Source of the DNA: Patagioenas fasciata
Taxonomy: Eukaryota > Chordata > Aves > Columbiformes > Columbidae
Reading direction: 5' to 3'
Length of the DNA stretch: 64,000 nucleotides
NCBI RefSeq assembly: GCF_037038585.1
Contig: NC_092520.1
Span: 12,841,001 to 12,905,000, forward strand
Part shown: positions 13,267 to 28,200 of the stretch, in pieces
How the letters are laid out: each line of letters opens with the position of its first letter
Position numbering within the stretch: the stretch's first letter is position 1
Program-made: the position numbers and the translations under genes
Notes under the pieces: model-generated
Told to the model about the DNA's origin: nothing
Database searches by the model: none
Seen by the model: only the letters and a program-made list of their open reading frames with translations

Positions 13267-16200
13267 GTAAGTAACTGGGGTCTCTGATAAATTGGAGACG
13301 TATTGACAAATCCAAAGAAAATTGACTTAAGTGGTTAATATTACTGTAAATATCTTAAGATGGCCTTTTCCTTGTTTTTCTTCCAATGATGCTGTCACAG
13401 ACAGAATTTCAGCTTGAAGGCAAGAGTAGGCTTTGGTTGATTTTTCTTCCATTGTGGTTGACTAAGCAAGGTGATAGTATTTGAGTGTGAGGTTAAGGAA
13501 CAGATATATCACAAAGTATCAGGTAGTTGTTTCAAAATCCCCTGTGTGTGTTTCATGGATATGCAGGTATTTCTGGTACTTGTTGTCCAAAGGCAAATTG
13601 CAACTTTGTCATCATCAAGCAGGGCTCTTTGCAATAAGACATATAAGTCTGTTTAACTGGCAAAAGGTTCTGAGTTTTCTCCCTGTCAGATTTATAAACG
13701 TTTGTGGGCTTGGTATGACATTGTAAAATTCAGATGTGTATAGCAGTAGAGACAGAAAGAGATGGTCTATTTATCCCTGCAATATGTGCAGTTGTGGAGA
13801 TGTCCATTTAGGAAATCTATTTAGATACGTGCTTAAGCACACGACAATGAATGATCACACTGGAGGTTACCTGTGCTGAAACTGGAGTGTGTTGGTAAGC
13901 ACTGTGATGAATCGTGTCCTGGCCAGAGGGAAATGGGCATCCGTTCTTGTGCTGGTGCTGCTAGACATTAAATGGGGATGGCAAAAACCCTTGGTGTATC
14001 CCTTCAGTGTGGGCTTCAAACCTGCGTGGGAAAAATTTTAAGATTTTGTTGATAACTTTGACACTTGAGAGATAGTTTGAGGATCCTTCCTCTGAGTCTA
14101 GGCTTGGGGTTGGGGTGGGACTCGTGAATGAGTGAGGAGGTCCCAGTGACCATACCAGGTCTAGAGGCACACTGGGAGCTCCATGTTGTGTCCTGGGAGC
14201 TGGAAATGGTCCTTTCAAACTTTTCAGAAAATCACAAGCAATTCCAGACTTTTCTATAGTGGCTGGTAATTTTGGAATCATTCTCAGCTGGATTTCATAA
14301 ATTAAAATATTTAGCCACAAGGAGGAGGTGAGAAGGAGTTTTATTTTTCAACACAAAGTTAGGCTCAGGTTGTTAACAAATGGTTACAGCATCCAAGTCA
14401 GTAGGTGTTACATTTATAGGTAGAATTCAGGGTAATAGTTTGTTCCCAGCCCATTAAAACAGGCTTTGCTGGAAAGGATGTTCTTCAGTTGCGTTAAACA
14501 CTTGAATTTCTAACTTCCCTATTGTTTTTAGCAGAGCATAGCTTGCTCCACTCCCTAACCTGGAAGACCTCTCACTAAAAATAATTCATCTTTAAGCGAA
14601 GGGCAGCTACCTGTAAATCCACCCTGATACCATAGAGAGATTTGGAATCTGCCCTTTGAAGCCTGTCTGCACTTTGTGTTCCCTGAATGTCAAGTGGCAC
14701 ATTTACTTCAAAGTCTGTGACATTAATGTGATGCTTTTTACATGGCATGGCAGGGAGGGATGATAGCTCATGTCTTCAGTCATCGCTGTAATGCAATAAT
14801 TACAAAATTTTAATTCCAAAGGGTTTACCCACAGAGCATTTTAAGGTAGACTATACATTAAAAGCTGGGGAACTGTTTGTGATGAACTCCCTATGTACAG
14901 AATAATAAAGTGATTCTTATAACTAGTTTACTCCATTTCCAAACTGTAATGAGTGGAATTAAATGAAGTGCTATATTCTGGAATAATAGTGTGTCTGCAT
15001 AAGCACGTGGACTAAATAGTGGAGCAGTAATAGCTATTTTGACTATTTGACTCTTTAGAATAACCTCCAATGTAAATTTAAAGCAGTATACTAATAGGAT
15101 ACTTTTCAGCTAATTAATTGGTTCCTATGGATATTATCAAAAGCATCGTTCCATAAACAAAGTTTATGGGCAAATTTTGAGCCATCTGTGCTCTGCAGAC
15201 AGGAACGTTTGGGCTCGCTGAGCCTGGCACTTTTCACCGTGTGATGCATCCTCACAGCACCCATCTGATGGGAAACTATCCCAGTTTTATTGATAGGAAA
15301 ATGAAGATAAAGAGGTTGCAGACCAACTGATTATCTTTAAAAGAGTTGGTGCACAAACATAAAGGAATGCTCCCTTTGATTCCAGCTAGCCCACAGAGAT
15401 ATAATCAAAACCCACTTATTCTTCACTACTCAATAAAAATGCTGAATTAGCAAGTGCGTCATGGAAAGCGTTACGTTACCTGGATAAGATAGCGAGATTT
15501 AAGAGATGATTTTCAATGTTGCTGTGCCAAAGCCAATGATATCTTCCTCAGCTTTTAGTTTTTAGCAGTAATGAGGGGAAAGGAGACTTTGGTAGCTGAG
15601 GCATGGGCCTGGCAGTCAGTTGAGCTGGTTCTGGCACCAGGCACACTACGTTGCTCAGCTCCCACTGTGCTGGTGCTGAGTGGGCTGCTACCGAGCCAGG
15701 AGCCGTAGAGCTGCATCAGCATCTCCCTGGGTGTGAGCTGAAAAGGCTGCCTCTCGTCAGAGCTGATTAACCCAAAAGCAGACCTCTGTTAACACAGCTG
15801 TTCTGCTTGGGTGCCCATTTTTATTACATGCTGCTGCCGTGCTCAAGGGCCAGTCTACTGCTTGCGCAGAGCAAGTATCTTGCTGTGCATCAGTGCTTCT
15901 TATGTAAAGAGAGTAATGAATCTGTTTGCCTCTGCCATTTGTCTTGTCTGCTTGAAGCCTCAAGCTGTTCCACTAATTTTCATAATTTGGAACGTTGCGA
16001 ATGAATCCAAGGCGCTTCACTCTCAGCTCTCCCTTGGAAAATTAAGCTGACATTTTCTGAAGCACACAGGACTTTGGAAATCACAGACAGGTCCAAATGA
16101 TGGCCACTGAGCATAAGTGAGCTGGGAAGGTGTTCAGCATTCCCTCCCACCTGATATAACTGGTGAAAGAGTTAACATCTTTAAACCACGGTGGACTGAA

Positions 16201-19200
16201 CACACAGTGTGCAAGATACTGCTGTAGAAAATAAGGAAGGTTTCACCACCAACATATTTTAGGGAACAAGCCCATAAAGATGATTCTGGATGTACTGCAG
16301 ATCCTGGTCAGATTTTGTGGGTTAGGGTGTGAATATTGCTGCACTAGGAGAGTGAGCTCAGACCTGCTTCCTTTAATGGCGACACACGCAACAGCCTTTC
16401 AAAAGAAAGATACGCCCAGGTAGTGTGGCTTGACATACATCAATCTTGCCCTCCCTGCTGTGGCTCAGCCCTAAGGATTAGAGTTTGGTTGATAATCCAT
16501 TCAAATTAATTTGGTGCTAGTTTATATGATGGACACTTAAATCTTGTTCTGCTGGTGGTAGATGTTATTAAATTTTACCTGATGTAACAGCCCATCCCTT
16601 CTCTTTAGGCTACAAATCCTACATTTATCTGGGCCAAGTCTTGCACCCACCAACACTAACGGATGGTTTTTGTTACCACAGCATCAAACATGGTTTGTGC
16701 AATTTGCCTATGAGGAGATCCCACCCAGATAAATGACAGTGAAGCTGTCGTCACAGATGCTAAACTAATGGCTGAGTCATCAGGTGGCCAAATGACCCAA
16801 TTGCGCCAGTGAAGATGATCATTGTGGGAAGGGTCAACATCAAAAGAGCATTTGAGGTGAAATCCTGGCTCTAATGAAGCCTGAGAAGAGTTTTGTTACT
16901 GACTTCAGTGGAAGCAGAAGTTTATCCTAGGAGGGAAACCATTATAGCCACACTTCAGAGCTTCATCTATGACTGTATGGGTTTGGCTGAACTCGTCAGT
17001 TGCATGTGTGGGTCATAAAAGGCCTAAAACATCCTTTAAGGACATTGTATTTCTCTCTTTTGTGGACACAAAGCTCATCTTGTTGTTCAGTGCTGTGTGG
17101 TCAGGGTACCATCTACAAATGAGAGTTGGCACCACTAGTCTCCTTCTACTGGCCATCCCTTTAGCATGGACATTGCATTGGCCTTAGTGCAGGAGTCATG
17201 GTTTGGTACGGGGTTCCCTTCAGCGGGTTACATGACCCAGAGGCATCCTGGAGCCATGAGCAATGTCTGGCTTACTTCAGCCATGGGGAAAATGAGGTAC
17301 TCAGGGGAAATATGTTATAAGCCCAGGCACAGAATACGTAAAGAGAATAGAAAATAAGGAAGGTTTCACCATCAACATATTTCAGGGAATAAGCCCATAA
17401 AGATAGCTGTTAAAATGGTTGTCAGTCTAAAATCTATGGGATTTTAGTGGAACAACAATAAGAAAAGAAAGCTTGCATTTACTTACAGTTGCACACAGCA
17501 ATGCGCAGTGGCTATTTGGCTTGCTAACTGCAGGAGAAAAGTTGGGACTCCACATTTGGTAGTTATTCAGATTGCTGATTTTTCAGTGGTGATTACAGGG
17601 GCAAACAAACTCTTTTTGGAATTGTACCAGTGGGGGATCCAGCTACAGTCTACTCAGGAGCTGTTTGTTTGGCCATGCACAACATGTAAGCTCTCTTTCA
17701 GTTTCTTACTGTACACTGTAACACAGTACTCATGTCAGCATCTCTTGAAAAACCTAACAGAGGTTAGGTTGCTGTTGCTCTGCTTCTTAAGATAAGAGGT
17801 AACTTAAATACAGTAAAAAAAAATCTTTCCTGTGTGATGAAACAAATAGGTGTAGAAATTACACCACTCCAGGTGCTACCCTAACTCATGGTCCTACTCT
17901 TAGGTGGCACATTATCTGCATGTCTAGTCTTGATTTGAAGTAGAATCTACGTGACACTTGTTTTACTCTTTCTGTCATTTGAGAGAGTTGCTGGGGGATG
18001 GACAACTGTAATTATGTTAATACTAATCTTAAGGAGTTCATTCCCTGTTAATAATTCCCTGTCTTATTCATATGCATTGCCAACTTTTCCTGGAGTTTAA
18101 AAACTGCTGGGAATAGTCAACTGGCAAAAAGAATAAAGGAAGAATTTGCATGTTTATCCTAATCTGAACAAGAACGATACGCCTTGATTCACAAGTCTGC
18201 TTACCTCTATATGTAACCTCAAGACTGACCTGTCTGGAGGAAATGAAGGAGGGGATTTCGGCAGCTAGCATTGGTACACCTCCAGGGTTGCCCTTTCATA
18301 AAAGAGGTGGGACTGGCTGGTTATCGTGACTTTCTGCACATGAAGTTCAGGCTGACAACTGAGTTGGAGGGTGACAGTCAAAATTCAGAAGAGAAGCTCA
18401 TGTGTTTGCACAAGACCAAAGTAATAGAAGAGGTTCAGGTGATGAAATCATAAAGCCACCAGGAGGATAAAGTGGTTTGAAGCAAGCAGGGGAGCATGAA
18501 GAAGCAGGGACAAGGTTTGTCTTCTTGTGACAAGACAGGAATGAGAGACAGGAGACATTTTGGAAGGGAGTTCCCAGTAGAACAGGGACACTGTGACCAC
18601 TGGAAGAGAGAGGCAGAGGTAGATTCAGATAACTGAACATGTTTAAACACTACAGCATTTGGAGAAGCCACTGCTGCAATAACATATTGGAAAGTCAGTG
18701 AGTGGGAACAAAAAAAAAAAATTAGGAAATGCAGTTGAAGGGAATGTTTAATTCAGTGACTGAAAATGTGAAGTGTTTCCCAAGGAAGCAGACGCTATCA
18801 AAAGAAGACAGGGAATGGTGTTTGACAACTATTGTCAAAGAGGGGAGATGAAAGGTCAGCAGGACACTATCCTGAAGCCATGAGAATCTCTGAGGGACTC
18901 TGGAGGTGGGTGGTAAGGAACTGCAGGGTGGGAGATGCACTGGTTCTAGTGGCACTGGCAACAGACTTCATGGAACACCGAGAAGAAGCTCCCACTGAAG
19001 CAAAGAAGACAAACAGCCTCTTGAGGGAGGTGATTGTCCCGCTCTGCTCTGCAATGGGGCGGCCTCACCTGGAGCACTGTGTGCAGGTCTGGGCATCACA
19101 GCATGAAAAAGTTATTAAGCTACTGGAGAGTGTCCAGTAGAGGAGTATGAAGTTGGTGAAGGGTCTGGAGAGGAAGCCGTATGAGGAGTGGTTGAAGTCA

Positions 19201-22200
19201 CTTGGTTTGTTCAGCCTGGAGGAAACTGAGGGGAAACCTCATGGTGGCTGCAGCTTCCTCACAAGGGGAGGACGAGGGGCAGGTGCTGAGTTCTTCTCTC
19301 TGGTGAACAATGACAGAAACCAAGGGAATGGCAGGAAGATGTGCCAGGGGAGGTTTAGGATGGACATTAGGAAAAGGTTCTTCCCCCAGAGGGTGCTGGA
19401 CACTGGAACAGGCTCCCCAGGGAGGTGTCACGGCCCCAAGCCTGACAGTGTTCAAGCAGAGACTGGACAACCCCCTCAGACACATGGTGTGAACTGTGGG
19501 GTTGTCCTGTGCAGGGACAGGAGTTGGACTCAATGATCCTTGTGGGTCCCTTCCAACTCCGGACATTCTGTGATTCTATGATATACTTTTCTAAAATCTT
19601 TGCCTAGGAGGTGCCTGCAACATTAAGAGTCCCCTTAAGACTTTAGTGAAACAATAAACTAGATAATTTAAGGCTTTATAACTGAACAGGTTTAATTTGG
19701 TGTTGTGGGTTGACCTTTGGGGGCTGCCAAGAGCCCACCAACCTACTCACTGCCCATCCTTAGCAGGACAGGAGGAGAAAATTAGATTAAAAGCTCATGG
19801 ATTGATACAAAGGCAGTTTAATGGAAAACAGCAAATGTTGTGCATGAAAGCAAAGCATAAAAAGATTTATTCTCTATGTCCCATGAGCAGGTGACATCCA
19901 GACACCGCAGCACATGTAGTGGTTGCTTTGCAAGACAAGTGCCTCTACAACAAATGGGGTCCCTCCTCCTCCTCTCCCTCAGCATGTACTGCTGAGCACA
20001 TCTTATGGTGTGGAGCATCTCTCTGGTCAGTTGGGGTCAGCTGGCCTGGCCGTGTCCCCTCCCAGTTCTTACTCACCCCCAGCCCACTGCCTGTCATGGG
20101 GCCATCGCAGCCTCCATCCAGCCAGAGCCAGCTCCCTCCGACACATCAGCTGGCTGCACTGTGGCACTGGGTAGAGAAACCAGCCCCACAATTTGGCCAG
20201 AAGATCCAGGCATCTGGGAGTGCCGAGGAGAAGTCACGCCCACACATCTTTTCTATGAACTTCCTATGGCTGATACCATTAGCTTCAGTGTGGGTAGTCT
20301 TTCTGCGAAAGACTTCAAGCACTATAATGTGAAGCACAGCAACACTTCTAAAGTGGCACAGAGCTACCAGCTTCTTGTAAGGCTGAGGTGGGCACCCAAA
20401 AGTCCTCCTGGATGAAATGGGGCAGCCTGGACTCCTAGAGTGGGACTCACAACAACCAGTGTGCGCTGTTCTCAGGTACTGAGGGAAACCAAAAGGACAT
20501 GCTGAAAATACATGTCTCTGCATAGGTAGAAGAACTGGGCTCTATTCCTCCCAGACAGAAGGAAAAGTGAGGCTGAAGTGTCTGCACTCCAAGAAACTCT
20601 CAAACATCAGGGCATTTGGGGTAGGAAACTCTTCTTCCCCCTGGAGAGTGTGGATCTAGAAGGAAAAGAAGCTGTGAAAGAGTCTGAGTCTAACACAACA
20701 GCCAGAGCACCAGCAGCATGTAGGATTTGTCTCCCACAGTTGATCGGTTGTTTTCTTTTGGACAATGATTAAGCAAAACCAATAAATAACCAGGGTCAAG
20801 AGGCCAGGTTGCTCCTTCCATGCTCCCTTTCTGTCTCCATGACTCTCACATTGCTTGATGCCTTGCATAGAAGAGCATCACCTACATTGTGATGGGCTGC
20901 AGCTGATACCCAGTGCACTGATGGTGTGGGCTCTGCAGCTCTGAATGGGTGGAGGATTTGAGTGGACCTCTTTTCAGAAAGCTGGCACTAAAAGATTTCT
21001 TTTCCTGACTCCTAGATGGCTTTAAGTAGGAGGCAGACACAGATCTAGCCAACAAGAACTAAGGAAGTCTTGGGTCTCTAAACCTACAGAGTTTTTTCAG
21101 CGTGATTTCTCTAACCTCGGTACTTAACCGGATTTTTGGGATCCCTGATTTATACATTATGCATGATTTATGCATTTGAAGGAGTTGTGCTCATATCAAG
21201 CATTTGACAAAGCCCAATAAAAAAAATACACTTTTCTAGGGTACAATTCTCCTTCTGCCAGAGAGACAGTGTCCCAGGGGTGTGAAGTTATGGGAGAGTG
21301 TGATGCTGTCCAGCCAGAAAGCCAAGGACCTAAGGTCACTGTCTTCATGGGGAAAGAACAATACCAGTGCAGCATCTCATTTGAAATATTCGGTGGCTGA
21401 TGAAAATGGAAAAAAATCTGCTGAAAAAAGTCTCATGGAAATAACTACTTTCTGAAAATAAAGTCTATTTTGTTTTTTTCTAGAGAAAATTTCTTATAAA
21501 CCATTTAAAAAAAATCAACTTATAATTAGAAATAGGACATAGCCACATGAATACATTGCCATAAAGTAAGGCAGCATGTGCATTTACACTGCACTACTAC
21601 TGACACAACCTACTACTCTGTAGTAAAGGCTCTTGTATAATAGCAGCTCTTTCCCCCAGGCAGTGGAAGGTATCTTCTCGGTGAGCATTGTGTGACTTGC
21701 CAGGTCTTGCTGTGCACACAGACAGTTACCGCAGACCTGCTAATTCACTGAAAATCCAGACTTCTTGGCAACTCGTTCCTTAACCACACTTTTGGGGTGT
21801 ATTTGTCTTACACAGGTTATTCTGTGAAGAAGCAGACTGAGAAGTTTCTGTCCCTTCTCCTCCATCCTAGCCAACTACTTCTGCCACAGCAGTATCATCA
21901 CCAACATTTTCATTTGTGCCAAAATAGCTCTTGGCTTGTTATAAAGCACATTATTCAAATGAAAAAGTGTTCTTTTTGGAGGCTTTTATATTTGGAACAT
22001 TTCAGGGATCTGGTTTAGACAGTGGCTGTGGAGGTGTCATGACCACAGATGGGGGATGTTGTGAGTTACATTGTCAAGCAGAGGCTTAAAAAGGAGGAGC
22101 AGTGGATCTTGTGGTGAAGAAGTTACAGCAAATCATACATTTCAACTCATGTGATGTCTGACACTTACGTCGCTGGCACTGCACAAAAGGTGCAGGTTCA

Positions 22201-25200
22201 AGCAGGTGAACTGCCCAGTCACAAAAACTTGCTATGAGTATGAAATTGCTATATTTCTGCCAACAATACTTCAGAAAAACTTAACTGAGCTTTTTTATGA
22301 GTTTGTTAGGAAGCATGAAAGTTCAAAGAATATTCAGGGGATGCAAAAACTCACGGAGCAGTCAACTCTGATGAAATTTGTCATATAGTCTGCTTCTGGC
22401 TGTATAGCAAAGGGGTTCATTTCTACCCTTTTTGTGGGGGGCATTTAGGGACAAAGAATGTGTATCACACTTGTCAGCTGTAACCTGAAGAGAAGTAAAA
22501 AAGATCTTATAACGGATGGGATGAACATGGGTTGCCAGTATGATGTTATAGTTAAAAAGGTAAAACTAATTCCCAGTTGTGTAAAATATTGACTGTGAGC
22601 ACCACAGTCTTTAGTTGGAATATTACTTGCCTATTGTGTGCAGTTCTTATGTTCAGACTTCAAAAGAGATAGAGAAATATTAGAAGGTTTTTAGAAAAGA
22701 GCTTTGGGAAAGATTTGTTGCATAAAGAATGTCAGTGCACTTGGTTTGTCCAAAACAAGGGTAGGACACAAGTTAGTCAATTAATTAAAACTTATGCAAG
22801 TGCCTGCATAGAAAATAAGTTCTTGATGGTATGTGGTTTCTTTGATCTGAGAGAGGGCTTGGTGGGAACCAGTGGTTGACGTGTAGAGCTAGTTGATGTT
22901 AGACTGCAAACACAATTCTAGATTGAAGGTAGCAGGCATTTAATAGCTATAATATGTCAACCACTGACCATATGGTGGGTTCTCCACTACGTGAAGTTGC
23001 TATAAACATATACTCTGGAATGTAGAAATTATGCATGTCATACAAAAAATATTCCATGCTACTCTTCTGGGGTGTCAAACTAGTTTATTAGAATAGTTCT
23101 TATTGGCTTTTGAAAAAAGTTAGTTTAGTTTTCTTTTCCTTCTGAAAAGTCATTCTTTCAGAAGTGAGGTTTCAAACCTTCGAAAGAGGGAGAAGCTGCT
23201 AAAACTGTACAGAAAGGCCTGAGTGGCTGCTCCTCAAGTGAAGACTTGCAGTGACCATACTAAAGACCAGACTTGCAAGTAGGATGGCTGTTACTCTATG
23301 GAAAGGAGCTCAGACTCTACTAGCACTGGTTTACTCCTCAGCTTTTATTCCACCAGCCTTATATTATATTATGATTTGTCCCAGGGAATTATTTATCTGT
23401 AGTGCAAACGGTAGTTATTTGATCAACTCTTAAAGGAGTTATTTTGCCTCTAAATTATTTTCCCTTCCCAACACTAGGTTTGCAAGTGTGTATGCAACAA
23501 GAGGAGCCAACCGGATAGGACGTGTGTACAAAAAGGCTATTTTTAGGCAATTCACAGATGACACTTACTCCCAGGAGATCCCTAAACCAGCCTGGCTGGG
23601 GTTCCTTGGGCCAGTCCTCAAGGCAGAACAAGAAGATGTCTTTATCATCCATCTAAAAAACTTTGCTTCCCGCCCATACTCTGTGCACCCACACGGGGTC
23701 TTCTATGACAAGGACTCTGAAGGTAAAAACTGGTTTGCCCTTTCTCTTTTATCTTTTCCCCTGGAGTAGCTAATACCATGGCTAAAAGTTTGTCCAAGTA
23801 TTTATTGTTCTGGCCATTGACATCAGAGGACTTTAGATCACTCTCTCATAAACTCATCAGTAACTGAAGCTGATGACTAAAACCAGGAACAGTCTCATCT
23901 CCCAAAACTTTTGCCACAAACCTTCAGTGCTTGGAACCAACCCAGTGCTGAAACAGGTTGGGTAGGTCTTTTTTCCTTAATTATTTTCCTGAATTATAAG
24001 TCACTGAAGCATCTTCCCTCCTTCCTTCTATTATACTTCTTCTCTGTTTGAATGGATGGATTTCTTGTAAGTAAATGTTTTCCTTTCTTTAGGGCTATAA
24101 CAGAAATTGTTTTCAGAAACTAAAACCTATGCATGTATATTTTGGTTAGAGGACTGTATGGATTTGCCTATATTCATTACTCTCATCAGTTTTCTGTTAG
24201 AAGATGCACGATGTTAGCTGACAAAATGTGTAGATGACTGATGAGAATAAAGAGCTGAGGAAAACTTAGAGTCTGTTAATGCATTTTTAAAGCCTTGTCT
24301 ACTGGTAAATAATGGATTTTAACTGTCAATATTTTTGATGGTTTTACCAGAACTTCTGAAATTTTTCACAATTTCTCAGCTATTCCATGTTTTGAGTGTT
24401 GTAATTATTTTATAAATCTGTGATAAAATAGAAGAAATTACACATTTATTTAAGAAAAACAGTCAAGGGTGGGGCTAAAGCTTCCTTTTTCCTTTTAATG
24501 CATTAGGAGCACTTTACCCTGATGGAACTGGCGGTAAAAGCAAAGAGGACGACTTTGTTGTTCCTGGTGGAAATTACACGTACACATGGCCAGTAAGGAA
24601 AGATTATTCCCCAACTTTGGCAGACTCAAACTGCTTGACTTGGATTTACCATTCTCACATTGACACACCAAGAGATATTGCATCTGGTTTAATTGGGCCA
24701 CTGCTGGTTTGTAAAAAAGGTACTGAGCTAGAAACACTGATAAAGCAAGCCCCTCTGCCAAGCTTGGCATCTTAACAGTCATTTTTGCTTTCAGGTATAA
24801 ACATGATGGTCTAGAGTCTATCCCTACATAGCCCATAAAAAGGGGAAAGGAATAGCTGGGCCATTCCAGGAGCATCCCAGGGTAGGTATTGTAGCTCTGG
24901 GACGACCATTCCCTTCCTGCTCCCCTTTGACTTCATGAGAGATTCATCTCGGCTGGTGGAGGGACCGCAGCATGCCCTGTGGCCAGCTGGTCACGGCCGA
25001 GACCAAAAATAAATGTTCCCAAACTGGGATCGTTTTAGGACAAGCAAAGACTCATTGCCCAGTAAAGGAAATTAGGGCTGGGCAGGTGACTTTGGCATTG
25101 GAATTTACATATTTCAAACAAATGTTCTTCATAATTTTTCCCCGTATGGATTATATACATATTTTTGCTCACAAGTTGTGTATCACAACCATATGGGGAT

Positions 25201-28200
25201 GTGTGCTGAACAGCTGAGATGACAGTCTGTCCCATGCTAATTTTCTGCTGGAGCTGTGAGGGACCACATACCAGCCCTCTCCCTTCTATCAGCTGAGACA
25301 CTGCCCCCTCTCCCCCTGGGCGTGTGTAACTCTGTCACCTCTTCCCAGTACCTCCCACAGTACAAAATCAGCCCTGATTTTATATACAGAACCTGTAAGG
25401 AATGTATAAATGAAGCACGTTTTATATATGAAGGAAAGAATTCAGTGTGGAAAGGGTAGACCTAGTCTCCAGCTTAACTCACACAATTAAAATGTCTCAG
25501 ACCTCTATTCTCCCTGAGAGCACTTGAAATCTGCAGAACTGCCCAAACATGTGGAACTGAGCTGATAACTGTGCGATGATATATGAAGCTATGAGATGAT
25601 AGCACATTCTAAACAATCGTAGGCTCAAAGGCCAGGCTACCTGCATGTTTAGTCTTGAATTCATCGAGGTGGATATCTGCGTGATGCTACCGCTGTAGTC
25701 TTCTCACAGGACTGACAGCAGGTGCTCCTTCCTGTAGGAGGCAGGGGAAGCAAATGTTTTCATGGGTTCAGAGGTAGACTGGACAATTAGATGAAGTCTA
25801 AACCTACCAACAGTTAATAATAGACTACTCAATATTGCCACTCCTATAGTATCAGGTTATTTTCTAAATGGTCACTCTGATAATGATACTGAATTTAGCC
25901 TAAATAGATTATATTCATCTTGCCTTCAGCCTTTTTACACTTAATTATCTAGTCCTAGGCTTCCTAGTTAGTCTGTGGGGAGTGAACCACATTTAGACAG
26001 CCATTCTGAGGGTATAGTTCACCATTCCCTCCAGTGGAACAGAAATGCAGGCTATCACTTGCCTCTGCTTAATCCATGGCAAAAAAGTCACAGGTTTCTG
26101 GCTGAATCAGGCCCCTGGCCCAGCTCATTGTGTACACACACAGGTGCTAATACTGACCATAGGGCAAGGCTGGGTGGAGTAGACGAATGACGGGGAAAAC
26201 AGGACCACAGATATTGGGAGCTACTTGTGCTTATGTCAAATGAAAGAGATCCTGAAATTTCAGCTTGACTTAGGTGAGGTTAATTGCCTTCTGAGGCACT
26301 TGTGTTTAAAGGCTGGGGATGGTAGTGGTGTCAAGATGTCTTAGGAAAACAAAATTATCTGAGATTCATCCTGCCCTATAGATCATGGACAGAGCACCAG
26401 ATTTCCTCAAGTGCTCCAAAGTTATTGTCATTTTTAAATTCAATCCCCTCCAAGGCTTTTTTTAGCACTTTCCTTTTCGTTTGCAATTTAGGAACTGCAG
26501 ATGAGACCTCAATAGAAGGGACTGGTGCTGCTAACGCTTTTGCCCTGATGTTTAGCATTGTAGATGAAAACTTCAGCTGGTACCTCGATGAGAATATAAA
26601 CACCTTCTGCTTAGAACCAGCCACAGTTGACAAAGAGGATAAAGGTTTCCAGACCAGCAACCGAATGCATGGTGAGCAGGACTCTTGAGCAAATGGTGAC
26701 CTACAGCAGTGACATTTCAGTAGGACTTCCTGTCCCTTGTGATATGTCTGCTTTATCTGCGTCAGCATGAAATGGGTCAAGATGTTGAAGTACTGCATTG
26801 ATTAAAAGCCTCTCCCTAAATAGAGCACATCACAGTGGTTGAAGAAAGGGGATTTGGTTTTCATAGCCATCACTGCCACTTATTTCACATTTTATCTTAG
26901 ACAACAGATTTAAGCCATTTGGTCACTGTTTGACCAGCTGTGCATAGAGAAAAGGAGGCTGCAGAGCACTTGGAGATGTGCGTATTGGAAGAGTCCAGCA
27001 CTTCTCAAAGTGCCTTGTGGATGGTGGGCTGGCTGGCAGAACCACTTCTGGCCTTCAGAAATCCATTGGCTGATAGTACTTTGTGCCATTTGGAGATCTG
27101 GCTTAAGTAAAGTGCAGATATTTCTCTGTATTTCGGTTGTTCCATGGAGCCTAAGAGCTAAAATATTTTGCAAAATGAGTCTTATTCTCTTAGTGTCATT
27201 TGTTAGGTGTGGAAGCTGAGAAAGAGAGAGCTGACTAGACTGATTTGACTGATATAATAATTTTCAAATCTAAATTGCTTAAGCCTGGCATATAGCGGTA
27301 TATTTAAGACTTAGGATAAGAGGGAATGGGTTTCAGACATGTTAAATAGCTGCAGAACAAGTTAACCTCATTATCAGGCCTTTCTGGTGACGACTTGGCC
27401 TTTGCAATATGTTGATACCATCCAGGATGTTTTTCACAGACCCGACCAGAGAATTTGGGCCATTTGATCATCCAGACCTGTAAGCTAGCTGTTCAAAAAC
27501 ATTATTCTTTATCAAAGAGTCTGGGAGGGCCTTATTCAGTGTAGACATTCAGACAGATTGTTTTCTTGGCCAGGACAGGATCATGCTTTGAAATGGGTAA
27601 CAGATGCTTGACACTTCTCTTTCAACTCTCATAAAGTCTCATACTTTTGTTTTTAGCTATTAACGGTTATATTTATGGCAATCTCCCTGGCTTGGAGATG
27701 TGTGCTGACACTTCCATGTCCTGGCACTTGTTCGGTATGGGAAGCGAGATAGATATCCACGCTGCATATTTCTATGGCCACACGTTCACTAACAGAGACC
27801 AGAGGGCAGATGTCGTCGGCCTGTTCCCAGCAACGTTCATTACAGCAGAGATGACTCCTGGGAACCCTGGGAGGTGGCTGATAACGTGCCAGGTTAATGA
27901 GCACTTACGAGGTATGGTGCTATAGATCTCCCTGACCCTTCCAACCTCTATTTTGCAATAGAAAACTGAGAGATGTTTCCAGGGGAGGCAGGATTTGACA
28001 CTTTTATGTGACTGACTGAACACTTTGGAACTATTTCACCAGATAAGCATCATGAATACGAATTTAATCACTAGTGGAAATTATCTGTGTTGTGCCAAAT
28101 CTTCAACTAGACAAATTATTTAGCTGTGTAATTAATACAAGGAAAGTTTGCTAGACCCAGCGCTGACATCACACTTCCTATGTAAAATGGAGATTTTGCT

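Larger units (their letters stand above)
13267..23477 (+). other. HEPHL1: HEPHL1 intron 1 (10.2 kb)
   Basis: The largest intron of the gene. It contains a 57-bp direct repeat pair (16225-16281 and 17348-17404), a CR1 fragment (19022-19581) and an antisense LTR fragment (19701-20100). It is otherwise AT-rich with no recognised exon. A long first intron commonly hosts regulatory elements, but none can be named here. Confidence 0.85.
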
